11,495 nucleotides of DNA from an uncultured Bacilli bacterium (GTDB taxonomy: Bacteria; Bacillota_I; Bacilli_A; RFN20; CAG-631): positions 1-11,495 of the forward strand of contig CAKPZU010000059.1 of the NCBI GenBank assembly GCA_934215405.1, read 5' to 3'. The position numbers were made by a program, and so were the translations under genes. The notes below the pieces were generated by a model. That model had not been told where the DNA came from. It saw only the letters and a list, made by a program, of their open reading frames with translations, and ran no database searches. Below are positions 6,002 to 11,495 of the stretch, piece by piece (the stretch's first letter is position 1; every line of letters begins with the position of its first letter).

Positions 6002-7102
6002 TTATACTTCACCTTTCTTATTATTTAATAATAATCCCATACCTGCAAGAAGCATTGTTATACTACTTCCTCCATAGCTTAAAAAAGGAAGAGTTATACC
6101 TGTTATAGGAATTAATCCTACTACTACACATAAATTAATACATACTTGAATAGTAACTAATGAGCATACTCCAACATTTAAAAAGCATTTAAATTCATTT
6201 TCTTCATTTATTGCCTTATTAAACATTCCATAAATTAATAAACCATAAAGTAAAACTAATAAAACACTACCTATAAAGCCAAATTCTTCAGCAAAAATTG
6301 AAAAAATAAAATCAGTTTGGGGCTCTGGAAGATAAAAATGCTTTTGAAAGGAGTTATTAAACCCTTTACCAATTATTCCTCCTGGTGCTATAGCATAAAG
6401 GGATTGTATACTTTGAAATCCTGCTCCTAATGGATCACTATATGGATTAATAAAGGCTAAAATTCTATCACTTCGATAATCGCTATTAATGATTAAAAAG
6501 GTAAATCCTAAAATAGCAATTACTCCTAAAGCTACATAATTCTTAAATTTATTTTTTGATACCATGCACATCATAACACAAGATGATAGCATTACTATTC
6601 CTGTTCCAAAATCTGGTTGCAGCATTATTAAAGCAAAGCCTAAAATGCTAGGTATTAGTAAAATCACAATTGTTTTAAAAAAGCTATTGGTCTTATCATA
6701 ATACTTGTCTAATTTACTAGCTAAATAAAATACGATTATTAGCTTAAATATTTCTGCTGGTTGGATTAAAAATGAGGCTATTTTAAACCAACTTCTTGAA
6801 CCATTTATTTGTGAACCAACATGAGGAATTAATACTAGTATTAAAGAAATAAAGCCAATTATTAAAAATATTAAGGAATATTTTTTTAGTTTATTAATAT
6901 TAATCATTTTAAAAAACACTAATAAGACAAGCCCTATTGAAATAAAAATAATTTGTCTTTTTAAATAGTAAAACTTATCATTATAGAAATAATTAGCCCA
7001 AATTGAGCTGGAAGAATAAACTGAATATACACCAATTATTAATAAAAGCGCTAAGGAAATATAAATTATTAAATCATATCTATTAATTTTTAGTTTTGGC
7101 AA
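6002..7102 (-). CDS. ftsW: SEDS-family peptidoglycan glycosyltransferase FtsW/SpoVE
   Basis: SEDS proteins polymerise lipid II into glycan strands with a partner class B PBP. The 366-residue protein has about ten membrane segments and the family motifs NGSRSWFKI (100-108), QPAEIFKL (114-121), LQPDFGTG (161-168), GGIIGKG (241-247), PEPQTDFIF (259-267, whose Asp264 belongs to the conserved TDFIF motif) and GITLPFLSYGGSS (335-347). The place between murD and murG is that of spoVE in B. subtilis, so it could serve division, the spore cortex, or both; RodA is less likely here. The start is uncertain. TTG 7102 is the first start-type codon after an in-frame stop, lies 13 bases after AAAGGAG, and overlaps murD by 20 bases. 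No ATG is available before the first membrane segment. Confidence 0.93.
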   Translation of the reverse strand: MPKLKINRYDLIIYISLALLLIIGVYSVYSSSSIWANYFYNDKFYYLKRQIIFISIGLVLLVFFKMININKLKKYSLIFLIIGFISLILVLIPHVGSQINGSRSWFKIASFLIQPAEIFKLIIVFYLASKLDKYYDKTNSFFKTIVILLIPSILGFALIMLQPDFGTGIVMLSSCVMMCMVSKNKFKNYVALGVIAILGFTFLIINSDYRSDRILAFINPYSDPLGAGFQSIQSLYAIAPGGIIGKGFNNSFQKHFYLPEPQTDFIFSIFAEEFGFIGSVLLVLLYGLLIYGMFNKAINEENEFKCFLNVGVCSLVTIQVCINLCVVVGLIPITGITLPFLSYGGSSITMLLAGMGLLLNNKKGEV

Positions 7103-8285
7103 TTAAATCATTAAACTCCTTTCCTCTTTCTTCAAAAGACTTAAATTGATCATAGCTTGAAGCAGCAGGACTAAATAAAATTATCTTATCTTTAATATAA
7201 ATATTACTTGCTATATTAAAGGCTTCCTTTAAGGTAATACAAGTAATAACATTACTTAATTCATTTAAAGCCTTTAATGCTATTTCACCATAGCATATTA
7301 AATATCTAACCTTATATTTATTGATTCTTTTTAAAGAAGTATTTTTATCCTTCCCCCCAATAATTAAGATTGTATTATTTAAGTTATTTATATGGCTTAA
7401 AGCAAATAATGTAGCATCAACACTTGTAGATTTTGAATCATTTATATATGTTATATTATTTTTTATTTTTATTTCCTCTCGATATTTTAAAGTTTTAAAG
7501 TCGTTAATATCCTTTAAGCAATCATTTTTTAAGCCTAGTATTTTACTAACTGTATAAAGGTAATTAATTTGAAGTTCATATTTCTTTAAACTAATAGGAA
7601 TAATAGCCATATCAGCTTTTAATAAATCTATTACCATAGCATTAGTTTTTATATTACTTAGATTTTTATTATTCTTATCATATATAAAATACTGATTTGA
7701 GGTTTGATATCTATAAATATTTTTTTTATTTTCATAATATGAAGCTAGTGAAAATGAGCTATCTAAATGATTTGGCGACATGTTTAAAATAATGGCAATA
7801 TAGGGCTTATAATATTTTAAGGTTGCTAGTTGAAATGAAGATTGTTCAATTATTAAATAATCTAATTTATCAAACTTTTTAAAGTATTTACTAATTGGAA
7901 GAAATGAGTTTCCACATTTAATTACCTTGTAATTTTGCTTCTTTAGTAAATGATAAATTAAAGAAACTAAAGTAGTTTTACCATTACTTCCTGTTATTAC
8001 AATACTTTTTGTTTGAACATTAAATATATGTAATAAATCAATTTCACTAATAAATGTAAATTTTTCCTTTAGCTTTATAATAACTTTATTAGTTTCACTA
8101 ATTCCAGGGCTTTTAATTACATAATCAATATCATTGAGGCATAATAAATCATCATTAATTAATAATTCATTTTTATTTTTTCTTTCATTTAAAAAGACAG
8201 CTTGCAAAAACTCACAGTTTTTAGCCTTTAAATATTTTTTTATATAATAAATGCTTTTTCCTTTGCCTAATAATAAAAGTTTCAT
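7083..8285 (-). CDS. murD: UDP-N-acetylmuramoyl-L-alanine:D-glutamate ligase MurD
   Basis: MurD is the cytosolic ATP-dependent ligase that adds D-Glu to UDP-MurNAc-L-Ala. The 400-residue protein has an N-terminal Rossmann-like domain opening with LLLLGKGKS, the P-loop ITGSNGKTT (97-105), EQSSFQL (147-153, equivalent to EVSSFQL), the NDSKSTSVDAT block (282-292) and the MurD-specific C-terminal FSPAASSYDQFKSFEERG (371-388). Usual MurD has about 450 residues; the loss is spread over all domains. The common DHLDRH segment reads PNHLDSSF (171-178), with the first Asp replaced by Asn. The C-terminal motif rules out MurC, MurE and MurF. AGGGGTG lies 5 bases before the ATG, which overlaps the mraY stop as ATGA (8282-8285). 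Confidence 0.94.
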   Translation of the reverse strand: MKLLLLGKGKSIYYIKKYLKAKNCEFLQAVFLNERKNKNELLINDDLLCLNDIDYVIKSPGISETNKVIIKLKEKFTFISEIDLLHIFNVQTKSIVITGSNGKTTLVSLIYHLLKKQNYKVIKCGNSFLPISKYFKKFDKLDYLIIEQSSFQLATLKYYKPYIAIILNMSPNHLDSSFSLASYYENKKNIYRYQTSNQYFIYDKNNKNLSNIKTNAMVIDLLKADMAIIPISLKKYELQINYLYTVSKILGLKNDCLKDINDFKTLKYREEIKIKNNITYINDSKSTSVDATLFALSHINNLNNTILIIGGKDKNTSLKRINKYKVRYLICYGEIALKALNELSNVITCITLKEAFNIASNIYIKDKIILFSPAASSYDQFKSFEERGKEFNDLIAKTKN

Positions 8286-9238
8286 AATATCACCCCTATA
8301 ATACTAGCTATTATTGATAAAATTATTCCAAATATTGTAAACATTAAAACGACATTGCTTTCTTTCATTCCTTTTTTTATAAAATGGTAATGTAGTGGTG
8401 TCATTTTAAATATTCTTTTCCCTTTTGTTAGTTTAAAATAGCTAACCTGTATAATTACTGACAATGCTTCAACAATATAAATTAAGCCGGCTATTAAAAT
8501 TAATAGCTCAGAATTTAAAATAAATGAAATAATTGCTAATAATGAGCCTAAAGAAATTGAACCAACATCACCCATAATTATTTTTGATGGATTAAAATTA
8601 AAGCATAAATAAGCAAGTAATGATCCAATTAAGGAAACAATAAAGGTAGTTATAATATAATTTGCATTAGTTAAGGCTATATATAAAAAAGGCGTTAAGG
8701 CTAAAATATATGTAATTGAAACAAGTCCATCTAAGCCATCAGTTAAATTAACCGCATTGCAGCAACCAACAAAGCAAACAATTATATAAATAATAGCAAA
8801 TGATCCAATATATAAATAAGCATTTGATAGCTTAACAAATTCAATAAAATTAATTGATAATATTTTTAAAGCAATTATTGCCCCAATTAATTCAAATAAA
8901 ACTCTTATATAGCCACTTAAGCCTTTATTGTCCTTGGCTATTGCTTTTATTAAATCATCAATAAAGCCAATTATTCCATAATATATGCTTACAAATAGCA
9001 ATAAAAAGTAATTTTTTGTATTTAGATTATTAAGATTAAAAAGAGTGAAAACTAGTAGGGCTGATAATAAAAAATCAACTCCACCACAGCTAACAAAATT
9101 AGCATTAGCCTTAATTATACTTACCTCATCTGAATCCTTAGGCTTTATTTTAAATAAGCGTAAATGGATTTTACAAAAGATAAAGCAAATGATAAAGGAT
9201 AAAGCTAATATTAACAATAATTTCAAATAGTCATTCAT
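8282..9238 (-). CDS. mraY: Phospho-N-acetylmuramoyl-pentapeptide transferase MraY
   Basis: MraY moves phospho-MurNAc-pentapeptide to undecaprenyl phosphate, giving lipid I. The 318-residue protein has about ten membrane segments. It has the Asp pair in GFIDDLIK (91-98), NLTDGLDGL (164-172), MGDVGSISLG (222-231) with D224, and RIFKMTPLHYHF (275-286). In the last motif the family triple His (PLHHHF) is HYH, a Tyr replacing the middle His. The N-terminal K-x-GTPTMGG segment is also eroded, reading NANFVSCGG (45-53). All catalytic Asp residues are present. The ATG is 30 bases after the murE stop, with only a weak ribosome site (GTGAT). It ends in TGA overlapping murD. WecA/TagO-type transferases are excluded by the motif set and by the operon. 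Confidence 0.94.
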   Translation of the reverse strand: MNDYLKLLLILALSFIICFIFCKIHLRLFKIKPKDSDEVSIIKANANFVSCGGVDFLLSALLVFTLFNLNNLNTKNYFLLLFVSIYYGIIGFIDDLIKAIAKDNKGLSGYIRVLFELIGAIIALKILSINFIEFVKLSNAYLYIGSFAIIYIIVCFVGCCNAVNLTDGLDGLVSITYILALTPFLYIALTNANYIITTFIVSLIGSLLAYLCFNFNPSKIIMGDVGSISLGSLLAIISFILNSELLILIAGLIYIVEALSVIIQVSYFKLTKGKRIFKMTPLHYHFIKKGMKESNVVLMFTIFGIILSIIASIIGVIL

Positions 9239-9268
9239 TATATATCACATTAAAATATATGATTAAAA

Positions 9269-10363
9269 CTATTTATTTATAATATCTAATACACATTTTT
9301 TATCATTAAAAGGTATTTTAAGATTATTTTCTTCAATATAGGTTTCATCACCCTTGCCTAGAATATAAATATCCTTAAATGGATATGTAGTAATAGCATA
9401 TTTAATAGCTTCATATCTATCCTTTATGATTTTATAGCCCTTAATATCACATGTTATATCATTTATTATTTCATCAATATTTTCATATCTTGAATTATCT
9501 TTAGTTATTATTACATATTTACAATATTTACTAGCTATACTTCCTATGATTTTCCTTTTTCCTTTATCTCTATTTCCACCACAGCCAAAAACAACAACCT
9601 TATCGTAGTTATTGTCATCTAATATTTTTTCAAATGATTCAACATGATGAGCATAATCAATAATAATTTTTCGATTATTTTGTTTAATTATTTCTCCTCT
9701 GCCATTTTCTAAATTAATTGTTTTTAAATTAGTAATAATTGTTTTACTACTAAATTTCATTTTTCTTAAAATAGAGTATACTAAAGATAAATTAGCATAG
9801 TTAAATTCTAAGCATTCAATGCTTTTTCTTATTTTTTTATTATCTTTATAAAAGGTATATTTTCTTTTAAATTCTTTTTTTAAGGAATATGGAATAAACA
9901 CGTTTTTTCTTTTAATTAAAGCATTTTCAATAAATGATTTTTTAATATTATGGTAATTAGTTATATTTAAGTGATAATCAAGATGGTCTCTTCCTAAATT
10001 AGTTAAACCAATATAATTAAATCTAAAGCAATTAATTCGTGCTTCATTTATACCAATTGAAGAAACCTCCATTACTATATATTTAGGGTTAATATCATTA
10101 TTAATAAATATTTCATATAGCTTATTTATTTCCATTGTCGTATTTTTAGTTTCAATGCATTTATCCTTATACAATATTTTATGTGTTCCAATATAGCAAA
10201 TATCATAATTCATTTTTTTTAAAAAATAATAAAGATATAAGGTAGTTGAACTCTTTCCACAGCTTCCCGTAATCCCTATACACCTTATTTTATTAAAAGG
10301 AAATTTTTCACTATAAATATATGAATTAAAATATCTTTTTAAAGGATCATTTTCTAAGTAAAT
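9269..10363 (-). CDS. murE: UDP-MurNAc-tripeptide synthetase MurE, lacking the N-terminal domain
   Basis: MurE adds the third stem residue (usually meso-diaminopimelate or Lys) to UDP-MurNAc-L-Ala-D-Glu. Visible are the P-loop GITGSCGKSSTT (30-41 from ATT 10363), KNTTMEI, MEVSSIGINEARI, NLGRDHLDYH (122-131), DYAHHVESFEKIL (236-248), FGCGGNRDKGKR, DNSR (289-292) and GKGDETY (336-342). The DNxR and GKGxET pattern leans to diaminopimelate. An ATG at 10213 would miss the P-loop. Upstream, the frame stays open and keeps family similarity back to the end of domain 1, but has no ATG, GTG or TTG. An ATT start at 10363-10369 behind GGAAGGAAG is the best reading, overlapping the pbp end. The protein then has about 364 residues against about 490, with the UDP-binding domain nearly absent and the middle domain shortened. 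Confidence 0.8.
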   Translation of the reverse strand: MYLENDPLKRYFNSYIYSEKFPFNKIRCIGITGSCGKSSTTLYLYYFLKKMNYDICYIGTHKILYKDKCIETKNTTMEINKLYEIFINNDINPKYIVMEVSSIGINEARINCFRFNYIGLTNLGRDHLDYHLNITNYHNIKKSFIENALIKRKNVFIPYSLKKEFKRKYTFYKDNKKIRKSIECLEFNYANLSLVYSILRKMKFSSKTIITNLKTINLENGRGEIIKQNNRKIIIDYAHHVESFEKILDDNNYDKVVVFGCGGNRDKGKRKIIGSIASKYCKYVIITKDNSRYENIDEIINDITCDIKGYKIIKDRYEAIKYAITTYPFKDIYILGKGDETYIEENNLKIPFNDKKCVLDIINK

Positions 10364-11495
10364 AATAATACTTCCTTCCCTTCTTTTATTTTTTCGCCCT
10401 CTTGTGGTAATTGATAAATCACTTTATTTCCATTACCTATATAAACAAATTTAAAATGTGGTGATTTTATTTCCTTTTTTGTCTTACCTATATAGTTTAA
10501 AACTGGATATGACTTTACATCCATCCATGTATATTTAAATTCAAGCTCACTATCAACCTTAGCAATATTCATATATGAAGCAACATCACTAAAAACATTA
10601 TTAACAATAGGGCCAACTATTGTACCTCCATATTGAATTAAAGAATGAGGCTTTTCCATACAAATATATAAAGCAATTTTTGGATTATTCATTGGGAGAG
10701 CTCCCATGAATGATAAAATATATTGCCCTTGTAAATAAACACCATTTTCAGCAATTTGTGCAGTTCCAGTTTTTCCACCAACTCTATATCCTTCCATATA
10801 GGCTTTTCTTCCTGATCCATGTGCTACAACACATTCAAGCGCCTAGCGCATCTTTTCACTTGTTTCTCTTGAAATCACATTATCATCAACAATAATTGTT
10901 GGAATTTCATAAATCAATTCATTTGTAAATGGCATCCTTATTGATTTTGTTATTTTTGGTTTATATAAGATACCGCCATTAATAACACTACAAAAAGCTC
11001 TAATCATTTGAATTTGAGTAACAGATATTCCCTGTCCAAAGGAAGTGGTAGCATTTTCAAGATTGTTATATTTTGAAAAATCAAAGAATATACCTGAAGC
11101 TTCACCGACTAAATCAACATTTGTTTTTTTACTAAAGCCAAATTTTTTTACATAATTATATAATGTTTCTCTTCCAAGCCTTCTACTTATTTCAACAAAA
11201 CCAGGGTTTGAAGAGTTTTCTAAAACCTGTAAAAATGTTTGTCTTCCGTGTCCTCCTTTTTTCCAAGATTTAATTTTAAAGCCATCAACATATTCAACAC
11301 CGTTATCATAATAATAATCCTTAAACATATCAATTTTCTTTTCCTCTAGTGCTGCAGCAAAGGAAAAAACCTTAAAGGTTGAACCTGGTTCATATGATTT
11401 CCAAACAGGTAGGTTTCTATTATAAATAGTAGAATCATAGCTTTTATAATTATTTAAATCAAAGGATGGATATGATGAGATTGCAAGTATTTCAC
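10354..11495 (-). CDS. spoVD: Class B penicillin-binding protein (SpoVD/FtsI type), 5' end outside the window, with an in-frame UAG
   Basis: Class B PBPs are membrane-anchored transpeptidases that cross-link peptidoglycan with a SEDS partner. The frame is open from the right edge, beginning EILAISSYPSFD, to a UAG at 10845-10843. It continues in the same frame to the stop at 10356-10354. The three active-site motifs are STFK (11382-11371, nucleophile Ser), SSN (11214-11206) and KTGT (10773-10762). A PASTA-like C-terminal domain follows (about 10530-10357, starting SYPVLNYIGKT), typical of SpoVD and of some FtsI. The UAG falls between SSN and KTGT, so normal termination would give a protein without the KTG strand. 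The flanks, SEKMR and ALECVVAHGSGR, match the family without a gap, so exactly one codon is affected. The gene order (next to murE) fits spoVD; ftsI/pbpB is the alternative. This is a nonsense mutation, a sequencing error or a readthrough site. Confidence 0.85.
10843..10845 (-). other. In-frame UAG codon inside the PBP gene
   Basis: The coding strand reads ATG CGC TAG GCG CTT GAA. Both sides stay in frame and keep transpeptidase similarity. The site lies in an unusually G+C-rich patch, with GCGCTAG directly followed by GCGCTTG, an imperfect 7-base direct repeat. In related PBPs a Tyr or another polar residue would be expected here, which is one base from UAG. Confidence 0.9.

Noticed and set aside
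7321..7557. Plus-strand ORF antisense to murD
   Set aside because: Shadow of the coding frame of murD; no start signals or family likeness.
5025..8284. Mycoplasma-type code with TGA as Trp
   Set aside because: TGA ends murG and mraY exactly at the ATG of the next gene, and Trp in FtsW, the PBP and the plus-strand protein uses TGG.
9045..9230. Plus-strand ORF antisense to mraY
   Set aside because: Shadow of mraY with no independent support.
10213..10213. ATG 10213 as the start of murE
   Set aside because: It would exclude the P-loop GITGSCGKSSTT, which is in the same open frame immediately upstream and is essential for Mur ligases.
9269..10845. Genome-wide recoding of UAG as a sense codon
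   Set aside because: UAG occurs as the natural-looking end of murE and pbp, and no other gene in the window has an internal UAG. Kept only as an option to test for the one internal codon.
10710..10895. Plus-strand ORF antisense to the PBP gene
   Set aside because: It lies opposite conserved transpeptidase motifs and is a shadow frame.
1..11495. CRISPR arrays, tRNA or rRNA genes, insertion sequences, prophage
   Set aside because: No repeat-spacer pattern, cloverleaf, transposase or phage gene is visible; the window is almost filled by recognised genes.

Overview
The window is a cell-division and cell-wall (dcw) cluster joined to an early sporulation locus, from a very A+T-rich, low-GC Gram-positive bacterium. 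Gene content and order match the Bacillus/Clostridium dcw-spoIIG region: spoVD/ftsI, murE, mraY, murD, ftsW/spoVE, murG, murB, then ftsA, ftsZ, spoIIGA and sigE. Trp is encoded by TGG, and TGA ends murG and mraY, so the genetic code is not the mycoplasma code. The strong A+T bias, short divergent Mur enzymes and retained spoIIGA-sigE suggest a reduced-genome, host-associated member of the Bacilli/Erysipelotrichia side of the Firmicutes. That placement is inference; the sequence alone does not fix the lineage.

All recognised genes but one lie on the minus strand, so the text follows transcription from right to left. Bases 11495-4174 hold a tightly packed peptidoglycan-precursor operon: a class B penicillin-binding protein (cut by the window edge and carrying an in-frame UAG), a shortened murE, mraY, murD, ftsW/spoVE, murG and murB. 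Several genes overlap (ATGA at murG/murB and at mraY/murD, 20 bp at murD/ftsW, about 10 bp at pbp/murE). MurE, MurD, MraY and MurG build UDP-MurNAc-peptide, lipid I and lipid II, MurB makes the UDP-MurNAc precursor, and the SEDS protein with the PBP polymerises and cross-links the wall.

Where divIB/ftsQ usually sits there is instead a gene on the plus strand (3695-4162) of unknown function. It has a fully consensus promoter and runs convergently into the end of murB. From 3321 leftward a second module starts from its own promoter(s): ftsA and ftsZ, closed by a hairpin terminator at about 931-955. A third module, spoIIGA-sigE, follows from a promoter with a perfect Spo0A-binding heptamer. SpoIIGA is the membrane aspartic protease that activates pro-SigE in the mother cell. 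Only the first 36 codons of sigE are inside the window.

Points most worth a second look: the UAG codon between the SxN and KTG motifs of the PBP; a MurE that lacks its N-terminal UDP-binding domain and any ordinary start codon; an FtsA whose nucleotide-binding motifs are eroded; the spoIIG-like promoter; and the orphan plus-strand gene splitting the operon. No tRNA, rRNA, CRISPR array or insertion sequence is visible.
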